Assembly (NCBI GenBank): GCA_029718625.1 | Contig: CM056379.1 | Location: 53,837,579-53,901,578 of the forward strand | DNA: 64,000 bases | Direction: 5' to 3' | DNA from: Synaphobranchus kaupii | Lineage: Eukaryota; Chordata; Actinopteri; Anguilliformes; Synaphobranchidae | Shown: in pieces, positions 22,530 through 34,785 of the stretch | Numbering within the stretch: position 1 is the stretch's first letter | How the letters are laid out: the number at the start of each line of letters is the position of its first letter | Made by a program: the position numbers and the translations under genes | The notes under the pieces: model-generated | The model's input: the letters and a program-made list of their open reading frames with translations, nothing else | Database searches by the model: none | Told to the model about the DNA's origin: nothing

Positions 22530-23530
22530 TAATGTACACCCTTCAGCCAATCAGAAACGAAAATTCAATGTGACTGCCGTATAAAGGCACGGTAATCCCA
22601 GTACTTTGCTTCATTACAGTTTGAAATCACTATGCAAAGACTTAGGTTATGCAAAGACTCAAAATGGTTGACACATTCAGCGTTTCCTTTGATTTATTTG
22701 GGGATGTAGCTGCAGAAACTTGGTTTGACACCCAGTTCTTTGGACGACAACTTTGAAGACACGAAGACTAAAGAAAAGTACCGGCAAATGACGTTATCGA
22801 TACATGTCGACTGCCTGTCAAAAGAAGAGAGGTCTATCGCACCGCTACACAAACCACAGATTGTGAAGCACAGCGGTTCATCTCCTCTCGAAAGTTGGCT
22901 TGGAGATCATGTCAGTCACTGGATATCAGTCAGAGAGCGGCTTACGAAGCTAGTGGTCACCATCTCTTAGCAACAGGAAAACTTGGAGCTGGATACTAAT
23001 CAGATCTGCTCACAGAACTGTCAATCCGCTTCTGCGCCCACAACACCGTTTCGCATCTGGGTCCTCCAAGACTTGTCTCCTACCACTCGTCTCCTACCCA
23101 GGAACTATGTGGGGGAGGTACAGAAGACACGAGTGTGGGAAAGGAGAGAACGAGGAGTCGAAAATTGGGCCAGCTTATCTGCTTCTTTGTCATCAATGTC
23201 GACGTTCACTTTTGATGAAGTTGCCCTATCATACCATTAACTGACGCCAAGCCCACAAATAGCCCCATAGCCAACCAAAAATCTTACACATGGTCAGCCC
23301 ATTTAAAGCTACAAAATATCATGCTTCTTGTACATGCAATGGCATGGATATAAACCACTTCATGCCAATGTATATACAAAAATATATGGCACTTCAGGGT
23401 GGATAATCATATATTAATAATATATTGCCATATAGTCTTATATATGCACGGCATGGTTTATATCGTACTTAATGTGTACCCTCCAGCCAATCAGAAATGA
23501 GAACTTAACGCGGCCATGGTATAACACTAA
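22530..23530. repeat. Direct repeat of about 60 bp enclosing a decayed insert
   Basis: TTAATGTACACCCTTCAGCC at about 22531, continuing into CCAATCAGAAACGA, recurs as TTAATGTGTACCCTCCAGCC at about 23470 with CCAATCAGAAATGA. Both copies point the same way and end near a TATAA-like box. The enclosed segment holds a 30-codon frame that begins at an ATG at 22664 (MVDTFSVSFDLFGDVAAETW) and ends in a stop, followed by shifted frames to about 23240. This looks like the promoter and broken first part of a gene carried by a mobile element, but I do not recognise the family. Confidence 0.4.
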
Positions 23531-23951
23531 GATAACCAATACTTATTTGAGAAGGTGGTGATTAGAGAGGATGGACATGATGCTTCCATGTGGCTCCTCG
23601 CTGTTAAAATAAGACATGTGACAAGGCCAGTCTGGTGTTCATCGTAGCACCCAAAAACATCTTTACACTTTCCAATTTTGTTCTCATTTAAGTCGGTATA
23701 TTGTAGCTCTTCTCTTTGTTTGGTAATGTCAAAACTATATCAACAAAAAATGGACTTGTAACTATTTTAGTAATCATTACTTATTAGGTTGGCTTACATG
23801 TCCAAAAGGGGTATGGTGTGAGATTGTTAATCAGTAGTCAGGTGACACTGTCTAATTTATATCTTGTAATAATCATAACATAACTTAATGATGAGAACAG
23901 GCCATTCAGCCCAACAATGCTTGTCATCTTCCTACCACTAAAGGGTACCTA

Positions 23952-24868
23952 GGGCTCTATCTTGGCAATCTTAGCGCTTTGTCTAAACGCATGGCGTAAA
24001 GTGCATTTAGGGCGTGTCCAAGTCCACTTTTGCTAGTTTGACGATGTGCTTTTTGAGCGCTAAGCACGGCGCAACGTGCAAATGAGCTGAACCTAGTCTC
24101 TTCACTAATTATAGGTGTGTCTTGGGCCTGACATGCAATAAACCAATCAAAATGTCATATCCCATTCCCTTTAAAAGCCTGCTTTTCCACCTTGGCGGAT
24201 TGCTTATATGATGGCGAAACAGACATACTTGTGCGTGTTTAGTGTGATCAAGGAATAGGCTAAATGGAGTATGATCAATATTATTCGGACTAACCATTAG
24301 CCTATGAGTTCCCGGTAATTCCAGACAGGGCTGTTATTTTACAAAATATATGTGGTTAAATTTCGTTAAAAGGACCTGCAACAGCTGAGAATAAGCTATC
24401 AATGGCTTCAGTCTCACCTTAGAAAACGCCAAATTAGCCTGCTTGTTCAGCGAATTTCGTTTGATTATGCACTGAAAGTGTCAAACATCAATTCCAAGAG
24501 GCTGTTCTCATGGAGTTCTCGAAGTTCAAGCTTCATCCAAAGTTCATTAGGCTACCTGCATAGTAGGCTAATATTGATTAATAACATACATACCGTTATT
24601 TTGCCTTAATGATGACACTAAATAGCCTACAATAAAGCTGTCAGGTTCGCAATGGGAATGGGATATGACATTTTGATTGGTTTATGGCATGTCACGCCCA
24701 AGACACACCTATAATTAATGAAGCGACTAGGTTCAGCCCAGTTGCACCTTGCGCCGTGCTTAGCGCCAAAAAAACACGCCGTTAAAATAGCAAAAGTGGA
24801 CTTGGACACGCCCAAAATGGACTTTACGCCATGCGCTTAGACTAAGCGCCAAAAACGGCAAAATAATC
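23952..24868. mobile_element. PIF/Harbinger-type MITE with long inverted arms
   Basis: The left arm starts GGGCTCTATCTTGGCAATC and contains GGGCGTGTCCAAGTCCACTT and CGCTAAGCACGGCGCAACG. The right arm carries their reverse complements (near 24750-24830), so inverted similarity extends about 200 bp inward. The outermost right end is eroded and its boundary is approximate. The first two thirds match the copy at 43329-43965. A short frame MAKQTYLCVFSVIKE in the interior may be a relic. No transposase is present. Confidence 0.7.
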
Positions 24869-25035
24869 CAAGTTTGGGGCTTTATTGTGTGGATGTGTGA
24901 AGTTGTATTTGAATGCTGTGTGGTTACATGAGGTCAGAACATACAGAAGTTAATGTTTTTAAGGGCTGAGAGTCTATGGTAATTGTGGTTACTTCTGTAT
25001 GAAACCCTGAAAAGTGCCAAACTCTCTGTGCTGTA

Positions 25036-25086
25036 CAGGTATGGGGCATGCCCCGCCAAGCCGTAACTTGGCGGATGGCATACCTG
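25036..25086. other. Strong compound hairpin
   Basis: CAGGTATG pairs with CATACCTG, CCGCCAAG pairs with CTTGGCGG, and between the left stems lies the perfect palindrome GGGGCATGCCCC (25043-25054). It lies just beyond the 3' side of the minus-strand LINE fragment at 25.18-26.8 kb, and might be part of that element's 3' structure or the end of a small transposon. Confidence 0.6.
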
Positions 25087-25129
25087 CCATCCCAATCAGG
25101 GCCTGCTGCCTTATTTATCTTTAATTTAT

Positions 25130-25953
25130 GTAATTTATCTAGTACTTCTCTATCCCCTATCTCAATATCTGCTAAGAAATTCTAAGTACTGAATATTCCT
25201 TCCGGCCTATTAGTAACCTCCTCTCTGGTAAAACTCTCAACAAAGTAATTGTTTAAGGCATCAGAAATATCCTCATTCTTATAAATCAGTAGCCCTTCCT
25301 TATTCGTAATGCACTTAACCTCTTCCTTAACTTTGCTTTTCCTCCTGCAGTATTGTAAGAAACATTTAGGATTACTTTTTGCATCTAGAGCAATTTGCCA
25401 TTCAAACAGCATTTTAGCTACCCTTAATTCTTTTTTAACCTTAGCACGCATATTACAATAATTTGCCTTATTACTCAATTATCTTTTTTGTACATCTTAT
25501 AAAGCTTACTCTTTTCCCTCAAACTCTTCCATATAGCTTTATTCATTCACTGCGGAGACTGCTTTTTCAGCTTACTTTTCTTTACCTTTGGAATTAATTT
25601 ACATTGCGCATCAAGAATAACCCTTTTGAACCTGCCCCACTTTTCAGTCACAGTCTTGCAGTCAAGAAGTTGTGCCCAGTCTATATTACTTAAATATGCT
25701 CGCATCTTGTTAAAGTTCAAGTAAAATTAAAAATCCTGGACTTAATTTGCCAAAGTACCTCAAAACTAACTGCACAGTGGTCACTTGTCCCAAGTGGCTC
25801 CACTACCTTTGTGCTGAAAATTCTGTCAGGATCATTACATAGCACCAGATCCAGAATTGATGTCCCTCTTGTAGGCTGACTAACATACTGTGCTAAAAAA
25901 TGGTCATTTACAGCATCCAGAAATTCTTCCTCACTTTTTCCTTGTCCTGTCAC
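25130..25953 (-). pseudogene. CR1-like LINE ORF2: endonuclease end and linker to RT
   Basis: The frame at 25717-25953 carries the end of an apurinic-type endonuclease: SILDLVLCNDPDRI, then GTSDHCAVSFEVLW, where SDH is the conserved catalytic triplet. Downstream on the minus strand, KSKLKKQSPQ then a TGA in place of the expected tryptophan, then MNKAIWKSLREKSKLYKMYK, is the linker that precedes the reverse transcriptase in CR1-group elements. It continues at 25182-25478 (CNMRAKVKKELRVAK, then ALNNYFVESFTRE). The reverse transcriptase is absent, so this is a fragment with a stop and frameshifts. Confidence 0.75.
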
Positions 25954-25983
25954 AAATTCCCAATTAATAGCAAGTAATTGAAG

Positions 25984-26814
25984 TCACCCATAATAACAGT
26001 CTCGCCTCCCTGACAAGCTTGTATTATTAAATAGCTTAATATTACTAAATAGCACTGTATTCACACTACTGTCTGAAGCTGGTGGCCTATAACATACACC
26101 TATATATAATCCCTTCACATTTTCCCCTATGAGCTTAATCCAAATATCCTCGCTAGGTACCGGTAGAATTCCGGAGAAGACCACCGTGGAGGTTCTGCTC
26201 CTAATCTTATCGGCTAATTCTGCAAATTTGCCCTGCAGAACCTCAAATCTTCCTTTACCTATGTCATTGGTTCCTATAGGAACCATGACCACTGGATCCC
26301 TCCCTGCTCTAGCCACGAGCTTGTTCACACGCTCCAGGAGATCTCCAACACGGGCACCAGGTAGGCAACAAACCGTACGGGATTCCTTTTTGTGCAAACA
26401 AACTATACTGTCTACACCTCTAAGAATTGAGTCCCCCCACTATCAATTACTCCCTTTTCCTGGAGGATGTGGCCATCTGGGTGCCTAGAGGCTCATCAGT
26501 GCTCCCAGGCTCCCACTCTCAAGGTCAAGGGCCAGGTCCAATTTGTGCAAGGGCTGGAATCGGCTGGACACCACAACCTCTCTCCCTGCCTGCTCTGGAA
26601 TCTCCCCACTTCCCACCTGCGGCGTGCATACCAATTCCTCAAAGGACAAACTACTCAGTTCCTGGAACTCTACCAATTGTGGACTGTGGAGTCCAGCTAG
26701 TTGGACCTCGAGACCAAGGATCTTGTTCTCAAGGTGCTCAACTAGCTGGCAACGATGGCAGACAAACTCCCCCTGGAAATCGCTTTCCAGAAGTCTCGCA
26801 CAGCATGGCCACAT
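25984..26814 (-). pseudogene. CR1-like LINE ORF1 fused to ORF2 endonuclease
   Basis: The frame starting at 26814 begins MWPCCARLLESDFQG with a CxxC partner FVCHRCQ, then a leucine-rich coiled-coil stretch (LVEHLENKILGLEVQL). This is the zinc-binding and coiled-coil start of CR1-type ORF1. A shifted frame at 25984-26397 follows with the esterase block GTNDIG and LPGARVGDLL, known from ORF1 proteins of CR1-like elements. It then changes without a break from SGILPVPS into endonuclease sequence (GLYIGVCYRPP), so an internal deletion has joined ORF1 to ORF2. The ORF1 5' leader extends to about 26950. Confidence 0.7.
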
Positions 26815-27649
26815 TTTGACCCACTAATTATCACTATCTCTCCCTAAGTCTTAAAGTAACTTACTGCCGACACGGAGACAAAAGGACCACAATTAAAAAC
26901 ACAGGAGGTGGCTCTGAACAGCTAGCAGCAGAAACCGGAGAGGATAAACAAGACCCTTTTAACTACCTAAACGTTTAATTCATATGCGAGGAAAAAGGAG
27001 CCATCAAATGTGGAGCAATCGGGTTCTAAATTAAGTTAATCCACTAATGTTAGCGTTTACTGAATAGATTAACCGAACGAAAAAGAAACCTTTGTACCAG
27101 GTAATACTTTATTTATATCTCAGACAAAAAATACGACCAAACTGGAATCAGATTTTTACAAAACTACACAGTTAGCTAAGTTAATGTAGCCTAGTTAATA
27201 ATGGAGGCTTACAACAACAGCTATGTTTATGTTTGCTCTTGAGAGGATGAAAAACCAAAAACCTTCCATAAGCAATAGATCCAAATTAGCTAACCAGATA
27301 GCCGAGTGCTTAACAGAGGAAAAAAAGTCAAAAATTCCCTCTCTATCCCCTAAAGGCAACAAAGATTTTCACCTTAGGAGCAAATCCACCTTACCTTACT
27401 TATAATATGGATTTTAAAAGTTCAAACTTATATCATTCACACACTTGAAAGCACAATATTCTCCACTAAACTCCAAACTCCGACCCACACACAACTCAAC
27501 CACCAAACAAGAAGTGCGGTATCATCTTTTATTTTGATAAATATATAACAAGTTGCATATCAAAGCATTGTTAAGATTGTATTCCAGTAGTCAATTTTTT
27601 ATTTAAGATTTTTTATTGGAGATTCTAAACACAAAGTGGTATTTTTATT

Positions 27650-27650
<1 letters not shown>

Positions 27651-27716
<66 letters not shown>

Positions 27717-27717
27717 G
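27651..27717. repeat. (AAT)n microsatellite
   Basis: About 20 uninterrupted AAT units follow a short TTATTA stretch. The run may be the tail of a non-LTR element, but no LINE 3' end is recognisable beside it. Confidence 0.95.
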
Positions 27718-27727
27718 ATTTTCACCT

Positions 27728-29258
27728 GGGCGGTATACTATGAAGGAAGATTAAGGCTGCCTTTACACTACCTGGTAAAAGTGACCCAATTCCGATTTTT
27801 TGCTCACATGTGGCACAGATCGGATATGTATTATGAACGTGTAAACAGGAAAAAAGCACATGGAATCGGATATTCTCAGATCCGTTTCAGGCCTCAATCA
27901 TATGTGGAAATAAATCTGATATGAATCGGATATCTGCCAATGCGACTGCCATCTAAACGGACAGATCGGCTATTCCCTGTCATTGTGATTCGCACGTCAT
28001 TGAAAATGCGACAATCTTGTACTTTTTTGCGATCTTGTACTTTTTTCTTTTGCTTTCCGGCTGAATTCTATAAATACTCCCTTAAAATCTGACCAATATT
28101 TTGCGGACCTCTAAAGATGCTTCGGAAAGCAATTGCTTGAATTATTATTTCGGTCTCGTTTGCGTCCATTGCGAGAAAGTGCCGGCTGGTTGTTTACTTT
28201 CGTTTTTTCGTTTCGGTAACCAAACCCTCTTGTACGCATGCGGGTTGTTTCAAGTGTTAAGCAAGTGTAAACACAGGTATCGGATATGGGTCACTTTCAA
28301 AAATAGATGTAAACAGGCGGTCAAAAAAATCGGATATAAGCTAAAAATCGGAACTGGGCATCAAGACCTGCAGTGTAAATGCGGCCTAAGAGCCAGGGTT
28401 TCTTTGTGTTAGATGTCTTCAGAAAGCCGAACCACCGCAATCTGGCTTAACTGGTACTACGAACGTGGTTATCAATTTGCTAAGTGAACACAGGCCGTAT
28501 TAATCAAGATACGTGCGCGTTCCCATAAAAGGGGCGGTGTCTGCAACAACGAGCCTATAGCGGTGCAGCATGGGCTGTAGAGCAACGTATTTCTCTCCTG
28601 TGGGGAAAAAAGACTGATACGGACAGATATAATGGACGGATAAGAACGTGAAACAATCATATGAGCAAAAAGCAACACCGTTGCCTCCAACAAAGCCAGG
28701 AAGGAGCTTTTGCAAAAAATAAATAAATGCTCATTGTGTAGGTTAAATTCACTAGGCTAGTTAATACCTTATTCACCTTACCACTCATAACAAATAAATC
28801 TATACTTTCATTACATTGTCATACAGTTTATTTCTAATGTGAAAACTGTACTACTACATTCTAGCCCCTAAACTTTAAACTTGATACAGCATGTTTAAAA
28901 TATTGCTGAAGCAATCACATCACATGTTTTTTCATTAAGGAAGAAAAAAACTCTCAAGCATTTTCCAGAACTCTGCGAAGAGATTCCCTCAGTATCAGTA
29001 CATATCTCTACGGGATCCTTTGGAATGGAGACACCTTTTTCCAAAGCCAAGGAGTTGATTGAAACACATAAAAGCACCGCCCTTTGACCAATCTGTTATC
29101 CTGAACATAACCTGCCCCGGAGCAGGTTAGTCATGCAGAGTAAGTTGCCATGGCAATATACCCCGATTAAAAGTGAGCCGGCTTTGTGATACAGAAAATC
29201 CAGGGTTGAAGCTTAATTTAGCTTGCTATCCCCTTAATCTCGCTTCGTAGTACACCCC
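27728..29258. mobile_element. Degenerate DNA transposon (outer), GGTGTACTACGAAG ends
   Basis: The left end GGGCGGTATACTATGAAGG and the right end, read inward on the minus strand as GGGGTGTACTACGAAGCG, are imperfect inverted repeats that continue into GATTAAG on both sides. Without the nested insertion the element is about 0.9 kb. Two minus frames (28472-28693 and 28500-28715) overlap and show no domain I recognise. Boundaries are uncertain by a few bases. Confidence 0.5.
27755..28386. mobile_element. Nested Harbinger-like MITE with TAA duplication
   Basis: The left end GGCTGCCTTTACACTACCTG and the inverted right end GGCCGCATTTACACTGCAGG are imperfect inverted repeats of about 45 bp, both leading to CCAATTCCGATTTTT or CCAGTTCCGATTTTT. 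TAA flanks both sides (27752-27754 and 28387-28389). Removing the element and one TAA rebuilds GATTAAGAGCC in the outer element, which orders the two insertions. No coding sequence. Confidence 0.7.
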
Positions 29259-31842
29259 TCTGTTGTATGTGATGTTTAAGACGAACAGCGGTTTGAATTG
29301 ATATGTGTTTTGAAATGTGTCTGTTGAAAATCAGTCATAATTAGATGTCAGACTTACCGGATTCTGCTGGCCTTTGTTATACCTGCTTAGTAATTCTGTT
29401 TACTTGACAGAAATGAGGAAAGCCTGCATTGACCCTATTACATAGACGCACGCTCATATCAGAAATAAACATTACCCAACCCAGTATTGATGTGGAAAAT
29501 CTATTATTCTGTGAACATCTAAATTCTAAAATTAAGTGTTAAATATTTGAAAAGCTCATAGCTTCATCATTTGCCAACACAGACACATTTTCTCCCTTGA
29601 ATAAATTCCTCTGTGGTTCCTTCTTCTTAATTCTGACTCTGGCTGGGAAATCACCTCTTTTGATAGATGGTGAAGAGCAGAGCTTTTAAAGATTGCAATC
29701 TTACGTGTGACACTGTTGCAACATCCTTGATTGTAGCTCTTTGCCTGAATATCTTTACAGAAAGCTCAGCTGTAATCAGGATGGCAGAGATTATTTCAAA
29801 TGCTATAACAGTGCAAGTGATGCTGGATAAAGACTTTCCGGTTAGAAAATAAACGGCAATGAAAGCATACAGGATGGAGCTGGAGGAGGCTTGATTGTAG
29901 AAGGAGAGGAGGTGGTTCAGTCACGGGTGAGACTCCGTGCCGTTTTGAAAAGAGTGGGGTTCCTGTTCATAGTCATTTATTAATGTGCTAATTCATATTC
30001 TAATAATGTCACATGCTGGTTGGAGTGATTATTACCCAACCAGGACTGCAGTCACATATTTATGTGTTGATGTATGTAGGCTTATATATTTGTTTGCTTC
30101 ATTTTTTTTATTGGTGAATGTAATCTCTCCCTCTCTCTCTCTTTCTCTCTCTGTGTGATTGATGGTGGTTATTAACATTACAACTATTATGTAATTTCTT
30201 TAATTTCACTGCCTGCACAATTAAGCAGCAGCCACATTGTTGCGCTATAAAGACAATGAAGTTATTACATAATTGCATTCAAGTAAACAATTTCACATAG
30301 ATGATTATAAAATATTCTTAGGTACCACTGAAAAGTGCATTAGTGAATTAGTGTCCCAGTATCTTTTTCCATAAAAGACCCTCTGTAGGTGTAGAATTAA
30401 AATGCCTATTACGACATTTCCATGTTAACAGTTCTCATGCATTCTGGCTCAGAGAAGCCAAGCTTAGTCAGCAAGTGTCCTAGAATCCTGCTACATAATC
30501 ATAAATATAGCTGCAAGCAGTGATTAATGGGCGTGAAGCACTAATAGCCACAATGATGCCAATAAATACTGAGTGAGTCTATATTGCCCTAATGTGGCAA
30601 ATCAGTGCTAATAAACGATACCACTACAACGAATCTTGGGAAACAATCTGCAGTACTTCCATGTACAATGCAATTGGCAGTAAAAAAAACTGTGGGGGGG
30701 AAAAATGTGTTTTAAACAAACTATAAACGGACACCTAGGGACTGAATTGCCCTTGAGCATAATGCTGATGAGGCACCCGATGCAGTTGGTTTGCAGACAC
30801 AAACCATGCAAAGACTCAAATGAGAACAAAAAACCCCAAAATGCATACAACCCAAAGGCTACAGATCAGAGAATGCAAGTGTAATTCAATACGCCAATGT
30901 GCTAGCTTTAACTTACTCAACATAGCTGACTCAGACATGCTCAGACCAAGCAGGGACTGGACAAGAACTTCCCAATGAGTCTTCTACACCCAGACAGAAT
31001 GGATGTAAGCCCAAAACTACACCCTAGAAACATGGATCCATACACCAATCACCCCAGATGCAAAGGCGGGCATAGTTGAAACATTGAATGAAATATCTGT
31101 AATCATAGATAGTGTAGCCTACATAACTGCAGTACAAATTTTCACACACCTGGTAGGATATGGGATACTGAAGGCAAAACAGGAGGGCAAGCTCAGTCCT
31201 ATATCAACACCATAACTTAGTAGAATAGCCTGTTCCATAAATACTTTGGACATCCCAAGGCCTCTTTATTCATCTACAGACCAGACCACAACACCACCCA
31301 TTTGGCCTACAGTACTTCATTCCACTCAGGCGGGGTGGAAACTACACTGACTGACTTCCTCTTGTGCAGCTGCCCAAAAGGGAGCTCAGTAGCCTGGTAT
31401 GACATGCCAATACATGTATATTGAAATAGATAAGTGATGTTTAATGTTTAACCAGCATAGCCACAAGGGCCTTCTATTGTGTTATATCAATGTTTAACAC
31501 AACAGTTAGTTCCGTTCGAGTAATCTGATTGGACAAGAGGCATTACATAAGTGCTGACATACAGTACAACAGCACTGGAACTTTTTACTGTAATGCATGA
31601 CTGTGCTTTATATATATTCTCATTGATACATTGTTGGAAAAAACTATTTTTTAAAATGGAATCCTGAAGGAACTACATTTTTTGGCAGAGCGAAATAAAT
31701 GGCAAAATCATAATCTGTTGTCTCAGTCATTACTTGACAGAGGCTAGTTGAACTGTTGTATAAAAGCAATATCACACTCGAGGTTGTACTGTTGTACTAT
31801 ATATCAGCATGGCTGTGATTATCTTTGGCACTTGGCCTACAG
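29259..31842. other. No recognisable gene; TC-rich tract near 30127
   Basis: I see no gene here. A (CT)n-rich tract lies at about 30126-30155. GCTGCAAGCAGTGATTAATG near 30511 resembles the 5' end of a dispersed fish repeat, but nothing else of such an element follows. Short open frames have no recognisable features. Confidence 0.4.
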
Positions 31843-32046
31843 CAGGGGTGTCCAATCTTATCCGGAAAGGGCCAGTGTGGGTGCAGGTTTTTGTTTTAGC
31901 CCAGCACTACAACACCTGATTCAACTAATTAACTAATCATGCTCTTCAATCAGACCTTGATAAGTACAATCAGGTGTTGTAGTGCTGGGCTAGAACAAAA
32001 ACCTGCACCCACACCGGCCCTTTTCGGGTAAGATTGGACACCCCTG
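31843..32046. mobile_element. 204-bp palindromic hAT MITE with 8-bp duplication
   Basis: CAGGGGTGTCCAATCTTATC at the left end matches its reverse complement at the right end (GATTGGACACCCCTG), and inverted similarity continues almost to the centre. GCCTACAG flanks both ends exactly (31835-31842 and 32047-32054), the 8-bp duplication of hAT elements. The element has no coding capacity. Near-perfect arms suggest a relatively young copy. Confidence 0.9.
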
Positions 32047-32086
32047 GCCTACAGCCTCATGCCTATGTGTATGTCACATATGATTC

Positions 32087-32797
32087 TGTAAGGGGGGAGT
32101 GTAAGGTTTGGAGAACCAGGTGCGACAACCAAGGAATCTAAAAGTGTATATAGAAATATACACCACTAAAGTGGACAGATCCGTACCAGGGAAGGAATAA
32201 ATGAAAGAAAATGGGAATAAAAACCTCCCGGCATAAGCCAAATCAAAACAGCCCCAAAAGAGGGCGAACTCGAAAATAGCGAGTAATAAACAACAAAAGA
32301 GCCTGACGCTCTCAAACAAAGAGCATAAAGAGGAGGTCAGAGAAAAAAAAAGAAAGTCCGTGTAAATGGGCGAGAGAACGAAAATGAAAATAGAACCTGT
32401 TACCTTAAGCTCTAGGTGCGAATGAGCTGAACAAAAAGGTAACAGGTGTAGAGTATAAAGGATAGAGAGCAAGACAGGAAAGAAAAGACTAAACCAATCT
32501 ATATCCTAACTCTAACCGGACTTGCTACGTTTCTTATTTGAAACAACCAGAAACGTAGTGACCGAATTCCTATACCTTACCGACTTCGATGTCAAATAGC
32601 AAAGACAATATCGAAGTACCGGAAGGCGGAAGCCCTGGGCTATTTATAACCGGCAGGAAACCCAAAACAGGTGAGAGGGATAATAGCCGGGCGAGATCAA
32701 AACACCGGAATGGAGGACGGGAAATCAGAGAGCGCCCCGATGACGCCAAAAAAGAGAACGACCGCAGAAACAACGGAGGCTGCCAAAAACCATGACA
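32087..32797 (-). mobile_element. 711-bp gypsy-type solo LTR
   Basis: On the minus strand it starts TGTCATGGTTTTTGGCAGC at 32797 and ends CCCCCCTTACA at 32087. Flanks GATTC (left) and GATTT (right) fit a 5-bp target duplication with one change. A TATAAATA box lies about 160 bp from the 5' end on the minus strand. The ends match those of the outer LTR at 5522-7283 and of the LTR beside an integrase tail at 59956, so the family is Ty3/gypsy. The LTR lies 40 bp from the hAT MITE. Confidence 0.8.
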
Positions 32798-33839
32798 GAT
32801 TTAGTCATAGGCATGATGCTGTAGGCCAAGTGCCAAAGATAATCACAGCTGTTCTAATATACAGTATAACAGCACTTCCTCTTGTGTGATTATTGTTTAA
32901 AGCTGGATTATGCAACTTTCTCAATGGTCGCATTTGTTGTCAAAACATTTCAAAGTCATAACATCCCTTGGCCCTGCCCACAGAGAAAGAGACGCATCCC
33001 CACTCCACTGCTTCCACAGACCTCGTTGTGAATGTGCAACCGGCCTACCTCTTCGATTGATTTGCATCATGAACCACTTTGTTTTGAAAACAAAGATTTG
33101 GGCCGAATCACTGGTTTTAGAATGCAGAATTTGAGGGTATAAACACAGTGTATGGTGCTGGATTTCTCTCATGACAGTTATTTCTATGATTGCTATCAAC
33201 TGAGCAAAAAACTTTAAGAATGTTCTGAAGGGTGAAAAAGCAAGTGCATCACACAAGGAACCGTTGGATTTGTTCTGCATTGAACTCTGTGAGTCAAAAT
33301 TGAAGGTAAATGTTAATTGAATCTAGGACACAAATTCACTGTATACTGTATACATAAGAATGGGAATTGTGTGTGCATAGTGGCTGACTAACATCAGCCC
33401 TGCATTCATATGTATTTTCATATGTATCTGGCAGTCCGTTCCATGTTTTCCTTCTCTCCCTCCATTTTGTGTCTCCTTTTAAAGCACAACTGAACTTTGG
33501 TAGAACCTTGGGTTGTGTATAGTTACGTGGCCATGATATGAGTCCAAATTGTGGCAAAATATGTTCGTTAGTTGCTCTGTGCTCCCCTCGGGTGACAATC
33601 CAGAATAGGGTATTTGTCGCTCTCCATTCACTTCGATAGGGCAGCTAAAACAGTCTCAAAATGACACTAACACGTACTGTATACGAACGTGAACAGAGTA
33701 GATTCAGTAGATGTCAATACAAACAATAACCAGTCAATTACAATTATTTATAAAAGTACTATTTTATTCAATGTTCTTAGCAACCTACCAGAAAAGACTA
33801 TAGCAAAATGTCAGCATATCATGGCCAGGTAACTACATA
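32798..33839. other. No recognisable gene
   Basis: No gene identified. TTAAAGCTGGATTATGCAAC near 32898 resembles the start of a small dispersed element, without a matching end. A 27-bp phrase at about 33478-33504 is the reverse complement of 34787-34812, on the far side of the next LTR (reported separately). Confidence 0.4.
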
Positions 33840-34785
33840 GACTACTTTCATAGACTCGCAATCAAACGCAAACATGTCAACAAAATCGCCCAAGCTCCAT
33901 ATGAGGAGAGACACACCCGGAGAACGAACAGAACTACAGTCCGAACAAAATCGATCCGCAGGTAAAAAGGACGAAACAGGACAGCTGCACCGGACATTTA
34001 CCAGCTAAAAGACTAAACGCAAGCTTAATCGAAAATACACGCCCTGCCTCTCAGAATAAAGGGGAATGTAACGAGGCGAAAAGAACAGAGAGCTAATGTT
34101 CCAAGGCTACTTTCAGACACTCGCAGTCAAACGCAAACATGTCAACAAAATCGCCCAAGCTCCATATGAGGAGAGACATACCCGGAGAACGAACAGAACT
34201 ACAGTTCGGAACACAATCGTCCCACAAGTATAAAGGATGAAACAGGACAGCTGCACCGGAATTACCGGCTAACAGACTAACAAGCTTAATCGAAAATACA
34301 TGCCCTGCCTCTAAGAATAAATAAAGCCCTAAAGTCAGTATGATAAAACGCCCTGTCTCTTAATAAGAAACTACCATACAAATACACACAATCAAACAAA
34401 GACTCCTCTCGTTTTCACGGAAGACAGCAGACAGAGAGAGGAGAAAGAGACAGAAAAGGGCAAAAGATCTAGGCAACAGACAAAAAGGAAAGACCAGAAA
34501 GCGGAGACAGAATCATACTGGCTAAACATTAAAAGGGCGAAATAATACCGCACACAAAACAGCACAAATAATGCCAGACAATACACCACAATACAAATAA
34601 ACAAACAATCAATATCGAAACCCAGAATGAAGGGAAAATGGGCTTATACACGCACACCTGTGAACGCTGAAGAGACTTCTCCGTGAAAAGACGAGACGGA
34701 GCCAAAACTCCAGTAACAGAGCAGCGCCCACGTGTGGCGACCGAGGAACAGGACCGCAAGGGAAAAAGGGTCATAAACCATGACA
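33840..34785 (-). mobile_element. Truncated LTR with about 255-bp internal tandem duplication
   Basis: The minus-strand start TGTCATGGTTTATGACCC at 34785 and the body match the element at 18180-19454. The far end is truncated near 33840. A block of roughly 255 bp is present twice: TCAAACGCAAACATGTCAAC occurs near 33863 and again near 34126, and GGACAGCTGCACCGGA occurs in both copies. The duplicated block contains the TTACC(A/G)GCTAA segment that is single in the 18-kb copy, so the duplication arose in this copy or its sub-lineage. Confidence 0.65.
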
